DNA of 23,899 nucleotides from JBDKGV01 sp039798005. Lineage in GTDB: Bacteria > Fibrobacterota > Fibrobacteria > UBA5070. The notes beneath the pieces are model-generated. The model did not search any database and was not told the DNA's origin. It saw only the letters and a list, made by a program, of their open reading frames with translations. A program made the translations under genes and the position numbers. Every line of letters starts with the position of its first letter. The first letter of the stretch is position 1. Of the stretch, positions 6,848-14,938 are shown piece by piece. The stretch is from positions 1 to 23,899 of the forward strand of contig JBDKGV010000018.1 of assembly GCA_039798005.1 (NCBI GenBank). Direction: 5' to 3'.

Positions 6848-8332
6848 TCAATCCCAGTTCACGCCCATCATCGAGCCGGTCTTCTGCAGCTGCTCGTGCA
6901 TGCGGAAGGCCTTGGCCAGGGTCGACGGGGTGTGGGCCTTGCCCGAGAGCGCCAAGTAGCCGCGAAGCTGCTCGCGGTAGTCGGGGTGGGCGCAGTTCTC
7001 GATGATCGACTCGGAGCGCTGGCGGGGCGAGAGGCCGCGCAGGTCGGCGATGCCGTTCTCGGTGATGATGCAGCTCACCGAGTGCTCGCTGTGGTCCAGG
7101 TGCGACACGGCCGGCACGATCGTGGAGATCTTGCCGTCCTTGGCGATCGAGGGGCAGGCGAAGATCGAGATGAAGCCGTTGCGGGTGAAGTCGCCCGAAC
7201 CGCCGATGCCGTTCATCATGCTCGAGCCCAGCACGTGGGTCGAGTTGATGTTGCCGAAGATGTCGGCTTCGATCGGGGTGTTCATGGTGATCAGGCCCAA
7301 GCGGCGCACGATCTCGGGATTGTTCGACAGCTCCTGCGGACGCAGCACCAGGTGCTTGCGGTACTTGTCGAACTCGCCGTACATGCGCTTGAGGACCGAG
7401 TCGCTGACGGTCAGCGAGCAGCCCGAGGCGAAGGTGATGCGGCCCTGGTCGATCAGCTCGATCACGGCGTCCTGGATCACTTCGGTGTACATCTGGAAGG
7501 CGGGGATGTCCTTGTTCTTGCCCAAGGCGAACATCACGGCGTTGGCGATGTTGCCCACGCCCGACTGGATGGGCAGGAATTCCTTGGGAATGCGGCCGGC
7601 CTTGATCTCGGCGGCCAGGAAGAGCGAGACGTTCTCGCCGACCTTGGCGGTCAGCTCGTTGACCTCGTCGAAGCCCTTCACGCCGTCGGGCATGTCGGTG
7701 TGGACGATGCCGACGATCTTCTTCGGGTCGACCTTGAGCACCGGGGAGCCGATGCGGTCGGACGGGGAGGTCAGGGGAATGGGCTGGCGGTACGGTGGGT
7801 CGAGGGGCTCGTAGATGTCGTGCAGGCCGCGCAGCATCTTCGGGTGGTTGGCGTTGAGCTCGATGATGATCTTGTCCGCAAGGCGGGCCACGGTGGGGCT
7901 CACGCCCACGCCGGAGGTCAACACGATCTCGCCGTCCTCGGAGATCTCGGCGGCCTCGATCACGGCCACGTCGATCTTGCCCAGGAAGCCGGCGCGCAAC
8001 TGCTGGGCCAGGACCGAGAGGTGCATGTCGAAGAACTCGGCGCGGCCGGCGTTGATGGCCTTGCGCAGGTCGCCGTTGGACTGGTAGGGGGTGCGGAACT
8101 TGACCGCGTCGGCGCGGGCCAGCTCACCGTCGAGGTTGTCGCTGGTGGAGGCACCGGTCACGACGCCGATCTTGAAGGGGCGACCAGCCTCGTGCTCGGC
8201 ACGGGCGAAGGCGGCGACGGCCTTGGAGACGGCCTTGGGGGAGCCGGCGGGGGTGAATCCCGAAAAGCCCACGGTCATATCGTGCTTGATGTGGGAGGCG
8301 GCTTCTTCTGGTGTCAACACTGCAAACGACAT
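6848..8332 (-). CDS. Acetyl-CoA hydrolase/transferase family; probable succinyl-CoA:acetate CoA-transferase
   Basis: 494 residues, typical of class I CoA-transferases of the succinate CoA-transferase subfamily. Visible signatures are VGFSGFTPAGSPKAV near the N-terminus, SGVGNIANAV (257-266), YTEVIQD with Glu284 as the expected catalytic glutamate that forms the glutamyl-CoA thioester, and NGIGGSGDF (374-382), the glycine loop of the oxyanion/CoA site. Likely reaction: transfer of CoA between succinyl-CoA and acetate, used in acetate-forming fermentation or in a modified TCA cycle; acetyl-CoA hydrolase activity is the alternative. Codon choice is strongly biased, which suggests high expression. 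The start has a modest AAGAGG upstream. A CRP-like palindrome lies about 100 bp upstream and a strong terminator follows. Confidence 0.93.
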   Translation of the reverse strand: MSFAVLTPEEAASHIKHDMTVGFSGFTPAGSPKAVSKAVAAFARAEHEAGRPFKIGVVTGASTSDNLDGELARADAVKFRTPYQSNGDLRKAINAGRAEFFDMHLSVLAQQLRAGFLGKIDVAVIEAAEISEDGEIVLTSGVGVSPTVARLADKIIIELNANHPKMLRGLHDIYEPLDPPYRQPIPLTSPSDRIGSPVLKVDPKKIVGIVHTDMPDGVKGFDEVNELTAKVGENVSLFLAAEIKAGRIPKEFLPIQSGVGNIANAVMFALGKNKDIPAFQMYTEVIQDAVIELIDQGRITFASGCSLTVSDSVLKRMYGEFDKYRKHLVLRPQELSNNPEIVRRLGLITMNTPIEADIFGNINSTHVLGSSMMNGIGGSGDFTRNGFISIFACPSIAKDGKISTIVPAVSHLDHSEHSVSCIITENGIADLRGLSPRQRSESIIENCAHPDYREQLRGYLALSGKAHTPSTLAKAFRMHEQLQKTGSMMGVNWD

Positions 8333-8432
8333 GTCTAGCCTCTTGGGGCCGCTTCAGCTCTGGGCGGACATGCTCGAGCCCTGCGGCGCAGGCGCAAAGA
8401 TAGTCCAATGAAAGATAAGACGGTAGTTTTTT

Positions 8433-8448
8433 TGTGACTTCGATCACA
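8433..8448. promoter_or_regulatory. CRP-like palindromic operator TGTGA-N6-TCACA
   Basis: The site reads TGTGACTTCGATCACA, an exact match to the CRP core consensus TGTGA-N6-TCACA. It sits in the 172-bp space between the divergent CoA-transferase (start 8332, minus) and lipoprotein (start 8505, plus) genes. On the minus strand TATCTT/TTATCT motifs at 8397-8402 and 8413-8418 could serve as -10 elements, placing the site at roughly -35 to -50, in the range for activation. CRP/FNR-family control of a fermentation enzyme is plausible. The binding protein itself is not in the window. Confidence 0.6.
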
Positions 8449-8504
8449 TCGCACGGGTGATCGCCTTGACGTTCATTTTTGCCCGAGCTAATTCAGAAGG
8501 AATC

Positions 8505-9329
8505 ATGGCTTCCAAACATTTCCCTACCGTTGCCTTGCCCGTTTCCATCGTCTTCCTGGGGCATCTGCTGGTGGGTTGCGGTTCCACGACCAAGGCCAGT
8601 CTGATGGAATCGAGGCTGGAGGGGACACCGCCCATGGGGACGGTGCGTCTGCCTGCGCAGAAGAAGGGTGTGAGCTTCCAGATGGCCGGCTCGCTCCAGA
8701 TCAACGGAAAGAGCAAGGTTGCGGTGGGAATGCCCGATCAGAGCGAGGACATCGAGCTGACACCCTCCTGGTCCGGCAGCGACTCCTCCCGGGTCGCCGG
8801 TGGGATCACCTTGCTTCAGGACCAGGTCGTGGTGTCGGGCGAGGCGTCGGTGTTCTTGAGTCCCTACATTCGCGTGCTGGTCGGCGCCGATCACAACACG
8901 AGCCGTTGGGCCGGTCTGGGGTTCTGCGTCGGCGATCCTTGGACCGTTGAGATGGGCATTTCGGGAGGGGCCACGATCGTGCGGCGTGACGAGGTTTGGC
9001 AGATCGAAACGAAGGAGTTCGGCAGCGACAAACAGGTGAGGGACACCTCCATCGTCCGTACCGACACCAGCGGATTCGGGCGCTTCGACATCACCGTCAC
9101 CAATCGCAAGGGAGGGATCCTGGTCGGGTATCAGATGCTGTCGTTCCCGATCACCACGGCACCCAACAACGGCGACGAGTATGACCGGCAATTCCACACC
9201 ATCACCTTGGGATGGCAACAGCCCGTAGGATGGGGGGCTGCAGGTGCCTTTGTGCACGGGACTTGGACCGGGAAGGCCTGGTCCCCCGGGGCGAGATTTC
9301 AGTACACGCTCGACCTTGGCGGGGACTGA
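8505..9329 (+). CDS. Predicted lipoprotein of unknown function
   Basis: 274 residues. The signal peptide ends in lipobox LVGC, with the lipidated Cys at residue 25. The ATG at 8505 is chosen because AGAAGG is 4 bases upstream and the signal begins there; a GTG at 8457 would add a non-signal extension. The mature part is rich in predicted beta-strands. Its C-terminal third (ITLGWQQPVGWGAAGAFVHG, ending RFQYTLDLGGD) looks like barrel or beta-sandwich strands. No known domain is recognised. It is transcribed alone, diverging from the CoA-transferase across the CRP-like site and converging on the minus-strand gene whose stop is only 3 bp away. Confidence 0.8.
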   Translation: MASKHFPTVALPVSIVFLGHLLVGCGSTTKASLMESRLEGTPPMGTVRLPAQKKGVSFQMAGSLQINGKSKVAVGMPDQSEDIELTPSWSGSDSSRVAGGITLLQDQVVVSGEASVFLSPYIRVLVGADHNTSRWAGLGFCVGDPWTVEMGISGGATIVRRDEVWQIETKEFGSDKQVRDTSIVRTDTSGFGRFDITVTNRKGGILVGYQMLSFPITTAPNNGDEYDRQFHTITLGWQQPVGWGAAGAFVHGTWTGKAWSPGARFQYTLDLGGD

Positions 9330-9332
9330 GAG

Positions 9333-10487
9333 CTACCAGCCCACCGCGGCCTTGGCGGCCCATTTGCGATCGGGGCGCTGGCCCGTGTACCAGCCGGCTT
9401 CATGGGCCCACGTGGCGATGTCCAGGCGGACGGCACGCAGGATGTCAAGTCCCAGTCCTGCGGTGGGGTAGCCGCTCAGGGCGCCTGCGCTCAATCGAAA
9501 ATTCAATAGCCGCCACGGGAACGGACTGAAGGCGTATTCGGCTCCGAGTCCGATCTTCGACAAGGGCTTCCACCCTTGATCGGAATTCAGGATGTCCACA
9601 AGGGTTGCGGCCAGCGACAGGTGGGAGGGCGTCTTGCCGCCCTGCTGGAATCCTGCCGGATACCACGCGGCACCCAAGTCCCACTCGGGCGTCAGGAGGG
9701 CGTTGCGGTAGACCATTCCCAGGTCGCGCAGGCTGGAGCCCAGATGGACTTGGGGGGTGGGAAGCCATAGGACGCCCAGATCCATCGCGGCGACCCATTC
9801 GACATGGTTGAGCGAGAATTCGCGACGCGCTTGGGAAAGGATGGTGTCGCGGGCCCCGGAGCCGGCTTGGGCGCTGGCCTCCATGGCCCAGGAGGTGGCC
9901 CAGATGCTCTTGAGCGAGGCGCCGACCATGAGCTCGTGGCGGATCAGGGTCCGGGACATCCCGAACTGAAGCCCGGTGGCCAAGGTGTCGGAAAAACGTC
10001 CGGAAGGGTAGAGCTCCCCGTGCCTTGCCAACAGGCCGAAGTCGCCAAGGCTCCAGGCGCTGGCGCCCCATTCGCGCCCGTGGAAATCAAGCCGCAGCTC
10101 CTGCCGCAGGCTCACGGCCTGGCGGTTGTAATCCCAGAGGATGTCGAAGAGTTCCGGGTCGCGGGCCAGCACGGTGTCGAGGTTGGTCTGCTGCAGGGAG
10201 CTCTTGTGGTCCTGGATGGTCCTGGTGAGCTTGCCGGGATTGCGGGCAAGGGCGGTCCAGCTCATTTCCCAGCCGCCGTCGTCGCGCGGGCCATGGTCGT
10301 CCATCCCCACGTCGATGCCGGCAAGGCCGAGGCGCGCCGGGTTGGCGAACAGGACGTCCTTGCCGGTCGAGGTCACGACCCCGGTGCCGCCGGTGGAACG
10401 GTCTGCGAGGGGGCTGGGCTGCAGGCCGCTGGCCCGGGCGAGACCTGCGATGATCAGGACGGAAATTGTCAAATTGCGCGCGGTCAT
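9333..10487 (-). CDS. Outer-membrane beta-barrel protein (PorV/TraF-like start)
   Basis: 384 residues. A signal peptide (MTARNLTISVLIIAGLARASG) is followed by STGGTGVVTSTGKDVLFANPARLGLAG. This resembles the 'STG.GG.G.A...D.....NPA.L' opening of PorV/PorQ and TraF-like outer-membrane proteins. The rest is strand-like with many Trp/Tyr/Leu alternations, ending in Trp, an acceptable beta-signature residue. The ATG at 10487 shares one base with the stop of the upstream lipoprotein gene (TGATG), so the two are co-translated. The open frame reaches further upstream to 10709, but that part overlaps the lipoprotein gene and lacks a signal. Likely a partner of that lipoprotein at the outer membrane; substrate unknown. 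Confidence 0.82.
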   Translation of the reverse strand: MTARNLTISVLIIAGLARASGLQPSPLADRSTGGTGVVTSTGKDVLFANPARLGLAGIDVGMDDHGPRDDGGWEMSWTALARNPGKLTRTIQDHKSSLQQTNLDTVLARDPELFDILWDYNRQAVSLRQELRLDFHGREWGASAWSLGDFGLLARHGELYPSGRFSDTLATGLQFGMSRTLIRHELMVGASLKSIWATSWAMEASAQAGSGARDTILSQARREFSLNHVEWVAAMDLGVLWLPTPQVHLGSSLRDLGMVYRNALLTPEWDLGAAWYPAGFQQGGKTPSHLSLAATLVDILNSDQGWKPLSKIGLGAEYAFSPFPWRLLNFRLSAGALSGYPTAGLGLDILRAVRLDIATWAHEAGWYTGQRPDRKWAAKAAVGW

Positions 10488-11905
10488 CAGTGCGCCCTCC
10501 CGGCAAGGGACGGCACATCCATCCAGCAGCCGCCGACCAGCGTGCGACCGGCGCGCTGCCGCCTTGCCGGATCGGAGATCTCGCGGATCGCCATGCGGAT
10601 GTCGACCAGCCGTGCATGGGAGAGGCGCGGGCCTTGGGCATCCGCGGAGTCGTCGGTCACCGGGATCGTCGTGCCCAGGCCCAAGCCGGCCACTTGGGAG
10701 GTGGTCCATTCCACCTTGGTCTTCCAGTGCCGGGACGCGTGCCCCGGATGGGCGGGATTCGCGTGCGGTTCGTGGCGCGGCAACAGGCCGGGAAACCGGC
10801 TCCAGAGCGGCAAGGTCACGTAGTGAAGGCCTGCGGTGTCGGGGGCGAAGGGCTTGCGCCCCGCGCGCGCTTGGCCGTCCACGGAGTTCAAGCCCACCAG
10901 CCGCGAGGGGGTGATGGCGTCCTCGGTGGTGCGCAGGGACAGGGCGCCGGGGCCTTGGAAGCTGCCCAGGGAATCGCGGAAACCAAGCCGGGCGTCCTCG
11001 TCGATCAATCCATCGCCGTCGTTGTCATGGCCGTCGGGGACCTCCTCGTCCGCACAGCCGTCGCCATCATTGTCCTGGGCATCGCTGGCCGCATAGAAGA
11101 CCATTTCCCTCCCCTTGGATTGCAGGAAGGCCTGGACGAATTCCCAGCGCGGATCGTCGCTTGCCAAGACGTCGATGCGGGTGAAGAGCGAGTCGCTGGA
11201 CACCGTCAAGGCGTTGAGCTGCGCCACCAAGGCGCTGTCGGGTGTCCCCGTCGAGGCGCTGCCGGGATCGGAGAGCAGGAGCGAGAGGTCGACGGACTTC
11301 AGTTGCACGAGGCCGGCGATCGATTCGATGCCGCCGGGGACGTCGCGGCAGACCTTGAGGATCAGGGTGTCGGAAGGGGTGAGGCGTCCGTCCTGATTGA
11401 AGTCGCAGATGCGCAGGAGGGTCCAGGCGGTCTTGATCGAGGTGTAGGCCTGCATCCGGATGGGATCCTGGAACTGGCTCTGACCGATTCCTTTCAGGCA
11501 CACCTCATAGGCGTTGTCCAGTTGGCCGAGGTACCGGTAGAAGCGGTCCTGGGATTCGATGGAAAGGCTCCAGAACGGCTTTTCCTCCTCCTTGTTGAGC
11601 TTGCGGGTCTCGATCAGGAGGGCTGCGAGGGAGATGCCCGTGTTTTCCTGGGCCATGCCGGCGCGCGCTTCCAGCCAGCCGTTCCATGCGAGGTCGTTCC
11701 TGCCCTCCAGGGCGATGGCCTGCCGGTAGGCATTGGCGGCAGCCGGGTAATCCTTGGCCGCGAGGCATTTGTCGCCCTCGGCGATCCAACCTTGGACGTT
11801 GTCGGGCGTCCCTTCACCGGAGGGGTTGAAGAGGTTGCACGCCTGCAGTCCGCACAGGAGGATCGCAACGGCAAGGAGATGGCGCAGGAGTCGATGGGGA
11901 GCCAT
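10487..11905 (-). CDS. Lipoprotein with TPR and calcium-binding DxDGDG loops
   Basis: 472 residues from ATG 11905. The signal peptide ends in lipobox GLQAC, lipidated Cys23. A TPR-like pair occupies about 34-70 (IAEGDKCLAAKDYPAAANAY and AIALEGRNDLAWNGWL). At 167-179 a dockerin/EF-hand-like loop reads CDFNQDGRLTPSD. At 276-305 two thrombospondin-type-3-like acidic loops read AQDNDGDGCADEE and HDNDGDGLIDEDA. These are probable Ca2+ sites. The C-terminal 150 residues are unrecognised. A GTG at 11932 would extend the protein by nine residues but gives a poorer signal; neither start has a good SD. It is coupled to the barrel gene downstream and diverges from fmt across only 32 bp. The gene could be part of a surface assembly; function unknown. 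Confidence 0.82.
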   Translation of the reverse strand: MAPHRLLRHLLAVAILLCGLQACNLFNPSGEGTPDNVQGWIAEGDKCLAAKDYPAAANAYRQAIALEGRNDLAWNGWLEARAGMAQENTGISLAALLIETRKLNKEEEKPFWSLSIESQDRFYRYLGQLDNAYEVCLKGIGQSQFQDPIRMQAYTSIKTAWTLLRICDFNQDGRLTPSDTLILKVCRDVPGGIESIAGLVQLKSVDLSLLLSDPGSASTGTPDSALVAQLNALTVSSDSLFTRIDVLASDDPRWEFVQAFLQSKGREMVFYAASDAQDNDGDGCADEEVPDGHDNDGDGLIDEDARLGFRDSLGSFQGPGALSLRTTEDAITPSRLVGLNSVDGQARAGRKPFAPDTAGLHYVTLPLWSRFPGLLPRHEPHANPAHPGHASRHWKTKVEWTTSQVAGLGLGTTIPVTDDSADAQGPRLSHARLVDIRMAIREISDPARRQRAGRTLVGGCWMDVPSLAGRAH

Positions 11906-11937
11906 AGCGTGGAATAAGATAGGTAGATTCACCTTCC

Positions 11938-12870
11938 ATGAAAATCGCCTTTCTCGGGACTCCCGCCATTGCCGCCACTTGCTTGGAAGCTCTATCCAAG
12001 GGACCGCATGAGATCGTGACGGTCGTGACGCATCCCGACAAGGCGATGGGGCGCGGAATGAAGTTCCACCCCACGCCGGTCAAGGAAATGGCCGTGCGCT
12101 TGGGGCTTCCCGTGCTGGAATGCGCTGATGCCAAGGATCCGGCCTTTGCCGAGACCTTGCACGTGCTCGACCTCGACCTGCTGGTCGTCGTGGCGTTTGT
12201 GGTCCTGCCCAACGCCGTGCTGGGCGCCACCCGCATGGGCGCCGTGAACCTGCACGGGTCGCTGCTGCCGCGCTGGCGGGGTGCGGCCCCGGTGCAGCGA
12301 GCCGTGGAGGCCGGGGAGACGGTGACGGGCGGAACGGTCTTTCGGTTGGATTCCGGTGTGGACACCGGAGGCATCCTGCTGCAGGAACGCATCGAGGTGG
12401 GTGAGAACGAGACCTCGGGGGATGTGCTTGCCCGGCTTGCCGAGCACGGCGGCGACTGGCTGTTGCGGGCGTTGGAGATCTTGGAGGCGGACCCGAAGAA
12501 TCACGGGACTCCGCAGGACAAGGCGCTTGCGACCCGTGCCCCCAAGCTCTTCCCCGAAGAAGGCGAACTGGATTGGACCCTGCCCGCCAAGGTGCTGCAC
12601 GACAAGATTCGCGCCTTCCATCCGGCCCCCGGTTGCTGGACCAAGATCGACGGCACCCGACTCAAGATCTGGCGCACCCTTCGCACCATCGAATCCATCA
12701 CGGGGACTCCCGGTACGGTGGCCCGCAACGCGGCAGGCAAGCTTTGCATCGCTTGTGGCGATGGATCGCTTGAACTGGTGGAGGTCCAGCCCGAAGGCAA
12801 GAAGCGTCTTGCGGCATCGGACTGGTTCAATGGTCTTCACCAAACCGATGCGGTCCAGCTCGGTGCTTGA
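11938..12870 (+). CDS. fmt: Methionyl-tRNA formyltransferase
   Basis: 310 residues, the normal length. Formylates initiator Met-tRNA using 10-formyltetrahydrofolate. The N-terminal Rossmann start MKIAFLGTPAIAA, the binding region HPDKAMGRG, and the catalytic triad Asn104, His106 (NLHGSLLPRWRGAAP) and Asp142 (SGVDTGG) are all present and match E. coli Asn108/His110/Asp146. The C-terminal tRNA-binding domain is visible from about 205 (LHDKIRAFHPAPGCWTKI). It heads a plus-strand series running to the Tat genes, with the next gene 18 bp downstream. The SD is weak and the space to the divergent lipoprotein gene is only 32 bp, so the leader must be very short or the promoter overlaps that gene. Confidence 0.97.
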   Translation: MKIAFLGTPAIAATCLEALSKGPHEIVTVVTHPDKAMGRGMKFHPTPVKEMAVRLGLPVLECADAKDPAFAETLHVLDLDLLVVVAFVVLPNAVLGATRMGAVNLHGSLLPRWRGAAPVQRAVEAGETVTGGTVFRLDSGVDTGGILLQERIEVGENETSGDVLARLAEHGGDWLLRALEILEADPKNHGTPQDKALATRAPKLFPEEGELDWTLPAKVLHDKIRAFHPAPGCWTKIDGTRLKIWRTLRTIESITGTPGTVARNAAGKLCIACGDGSLELVEVQPEGKKRLAASDWFNGLHQTDAVQLGA

Positions 12871-12888
12871 GCCCTGCGCAGAGCTACC

Positions 12889-13929
12889 TTGGCCTGCGTG
12901 CTTTCTCTACTTCTAGCCTTGGGGCTTGCTTCCGCATCTGATGACTGGGCCGTTTCACGCGATGCGGCGGTCACGGGCTGGCTTACGGACATGGCAAGCA
13001 GCCTGCACGCCAACGGAACCGGCGTGATGGACTTCTTCGAAGGGACCTCGGTTCCCGACGATGCCCCCGGACCGGGCCTGCTTGAAAACGGCGTGACCCG
13101 CCGGCGCCGTGCCGCGATGGCCCTGCAGGGGAACGTCACTGACGAAAACGGCCCTTGGCGGGCGGGCTTGGTGTGGCTTTGGGAACGCGGTGGTTGGCAG
13201 GAGGAACTCACCTGGACGGGCGGAGCCGAGCGTCAGCTGGTCGGCTCGACATGGGGCTGGGGCGCCTTGGCCGCTTGGCGTCCATCCATCCAGACCGGTG
13301 GCGGCATCGTGGTGCGCCAGAGCCTGGAGTCTCCTGAAGGAATGGTGGCCCCTCGTCGCAGCGAAGCCTGGGGCCTGCTGCGCTACGATCGGTTGTCACT
13401 GGTCACCATGGGCGATGCCGACCAGCGAAGCCTGTGGGAATTGACCTGGCAGGTGGAGCCTTGGTACGAGCCTCAGGAGGAAGGGATGATCTGGCGCGAG
13501 TTCTCGCTGGGCGGGCGCATCGTGGCCGCTGACCGCAACGCGTGGGATTCCCGCCGCGAGATCCAGATCTTCGGGGCGATCCCGGTGTGGCAGGATCGCT
13601 TGCGACTTCTGTTCCAAGGCGGGAGCGAAACCACTTGGGAACGGTTGACCTTGCAGAGCGACCTGCTCCCCCAGGGCATGGTGGGGCTGGACCTTTCCTA
13701 TGCCGCCACCCGCTGGACTTCGCGCAGTTGGGGCGTGCGTGCGCGTCTTTTCGCCGCCACGCTGGGCTACAATGACCCGGAGGATATTCGCGACTTCGGA
13801 CCCACCGGCGATTGCCCGGTGATCTCGCTGCGCGTTCGCATGGCCTTCAACGGTCCGGACGACTACTTCACGCCGGGGCGCCATACGGGGCCTCGCGAGA
13901 AGATCAGCGAAAGTTCCCGCCTGCGTTGA
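12889..13929 (+). CDS. Exported beta-rich protein of unknown function between fmt and tatA
   Basis: 346 residues from TTG 12889; GTG 12898 is an equally possible start and gives a compact signal peptide (MLSLLLALGLASA). The mature protein is very rich in Trp and Arg. It has the alternating pattern of an outer-membrane barrel (WRAGLVWLWERGGWQEELTW; LYAATRW-like strands near the end). The last strand-like stretch, VISLRVRMAF, ends in Phe and is followed by a polar tail of about 26 residues, which is unusual for a barrel. No family is recognised. Position 18 bp after fmt and 71 bp before tatA suggests shared transcription. Confidence 0.72.
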   Translation: MACVLSLLLALGLASASDDWAVSRDAAVTGWLTDMASSLHANGTGVMDFFEGTSVPDDAPGPGLLENGVTRRRRAAMALQGNVTDENGPWRAGLVWLWERGGWQEELTWTGGAERQLVGSTWGWGALAAWRPSIQTGGGIVVRQSLESPEGMVAPRRSEAWGLLRYDRLSLVTMGDADQRSLWELTWQVEPWYEPQEEGMIWREFSLGGRIVAADRNAWDSRREIQIFGAIPVWQDRLRLLFQGGSETTWERLTLQSDLLPQGMVGLDLSYAATRWTSRSWGVRARLFAATLGYNDPEDIRDFGPTGDCPVISLRVRMAFNGPDDYFTPGRHTGPREKISESSRLR

Positions 13930-14000
13930 CCTGCCTGGACCGGGCGGACCGGTCTGCGGGTTGTACCTTGATTGACTTACACGATTTACCGGAGACTTCC

Positions 14001-14201
14001 ATGCGGATCGGACCGACCGAACTTCTACTCATCCTGGCCATTGCCCTGCTTCTTTTCGGCCCGAGCAAATTGCCGGGACTTGGCAAGGCGCTGGGCAAGT
14101 CCATCAAGGACTTCAAGGATGCCGCCAAGGGAGAAGAGGACGCCAAGCCTGCAAATGCCACGAAGCCCGACGGCAAGACGGACGAAGCTCCCAAAGCCTG
14201 A
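14001..14201 (+). CDS. tatA: Twin-arginine translocase subunit TatA
   Basis: 66 residues. One N-terminal TM helix (ELLLILAIALLLFG) is followed by the hallmark FGPSKLPGLGKALGKSIKDFK amphipathic helix (19-39) and a short acidic/Lys-rich tail. TatA multimers form the pore for folded proteins in Tat export. Glu7 sits in the N-terminal polar position that is Gln in many proteobacterial TatA and Glu in TatB. The ATG at 14001 has GGAG six bases upstream; a longer in-frame frame starting at 13812 lies mostly inside the preceding gene. The stop shares one base with the tatC start (TGATG). Confidence 0.95.
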   Translation: MRIGPTELLLILAIALLLFGPSKLPGLGKALGKSIKDFKDAAKGEEDAKPANATKPDGKTDEAPKA

Positions 14202-14938
14202 TGGCACTTCCGGAGCGCACCGCCCTTCTTGAGCACTTTGCGGCCTTGCGCCGCTGCGTCACCCGCATCCTGGTCGGGTGGCTCCTTGGGGTGATGGTCT
14301 GCTATCCGTTCTGGGAGAGGCTGTGGGGGCTGCTTCTGATTCCTCTCCATCGCCTGCCCAAGGAAAGCCTGCCCCAGATCGTGGCCTCCACGCCGGTCGC
14401 GGCGGTCTCGACCTCCTTCCACGTCTCGATGCTGGGAGGCGCGGTGCTGGCCTCCCCGTGGATCGCGTGGCAGTTCTGGGCGTTCCTTGGGCCGGCCCTG
14501 CACCCGAGAGAACGCCGCTGGATGCGTTCGGGGGCGTTCTTCCTTGCCTTGAGTTTTTTGGCCGGGGTGGCCTTTGCGTGGTTCGTGCTGTTGCCGTTGA
14601 TCTTGCAATGGTTGGTGGGGTTCGGGCGCACGCTCTTCACGCCGCTGTGGTCGCTGGATGCCTACGCCTCCCTTTGCCTGCGATTCCTGCTGGCGGTGGG
14701 CCTTGTCTTCGAGTGGCCGGTGCTGACATGGACCTTGGCGCGCGCGAGTCTCTTGAGCCCCGACACCTTGGCGCGCTGGTGGCGTCCTGCGGTGGTGATC
14801 AGCTTCATCCTCGCGTGCTTTTTCGTGCCCCCCGACCCGGTGAGCCAGTCGATCCTGGCGATCCCGATGGTGATCCTGTACATGCTGGGAATCTGGACCG
14901 CCCGTTTGGGGCAGCGAGCAAGGAAGGATGAGCCATGA
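14201..14938 (+). CDS. tatC: Twin-arginine translocase subunit TatC
   Basis: 245 residues with six predicted TM helices, typical of TatC. Family marks are the N-terminal LLEHFAALRRCV (the 'HL.ELR.R' signal-binding motif), the first periplasmic loop ending before VSTSFHVSMLGGAVLASPW, the GPALHPRERRWM loop and FFVPPDPVSQSILAIP near TM5 (the 'TPPD..SQ' signature). TatC recognises the twin-arginine signal peptide together with TatB. It is overlapped by one base with tatA and by four with the downstream fusion gene, so all three are probably co-translated. Confidence 0.96.
   Translation: MALPERTALLEHFAALRRCVTRILVGWLLGVMVCYPFWERLWGLLLIPLHRLPKESLPQIVASTPVAAVSTSFHVSMLGGAVLASPWIAWQFWAFLGPALHPRERRWMRSGAFFLALSFLAGVAFAWFVLLPLILQWLVGFGRTLFTPLWSLDAYASLCLRFLLAVGLVFEWPVLTWTLARASLLSPDTLARWWRPAVVISFILACFFVPPDPVSQSILAIPMVILYMLGIWTARLGQRARKDEP

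Noticed and set aside
5477..8338. A 953-codon open frame on the plus strand
   Set aside because: It runs antisense through the OmpA-family gene, the terminator and the CoA-transferase. The translation is a low-complexity Gly/Ala/Val/His mix with no domain. It is an artefact of GC-rich codon bias in the real genes.
8466..8494. TTGACG-17 bp-TAATTC as a promoter for the lipoprotein at 8505
   Set aside because: The -10 match is poor, and transcription would start after the SD at 8495-8500, removing it from the mRNA.
10466..11917. A 483-codon plus-strand open frame
   Set aside because: It is antisense to the calcium-loop lipoprotein, which has a signal peptide, lipobox and recognisable motifs. 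The antisense product has none.
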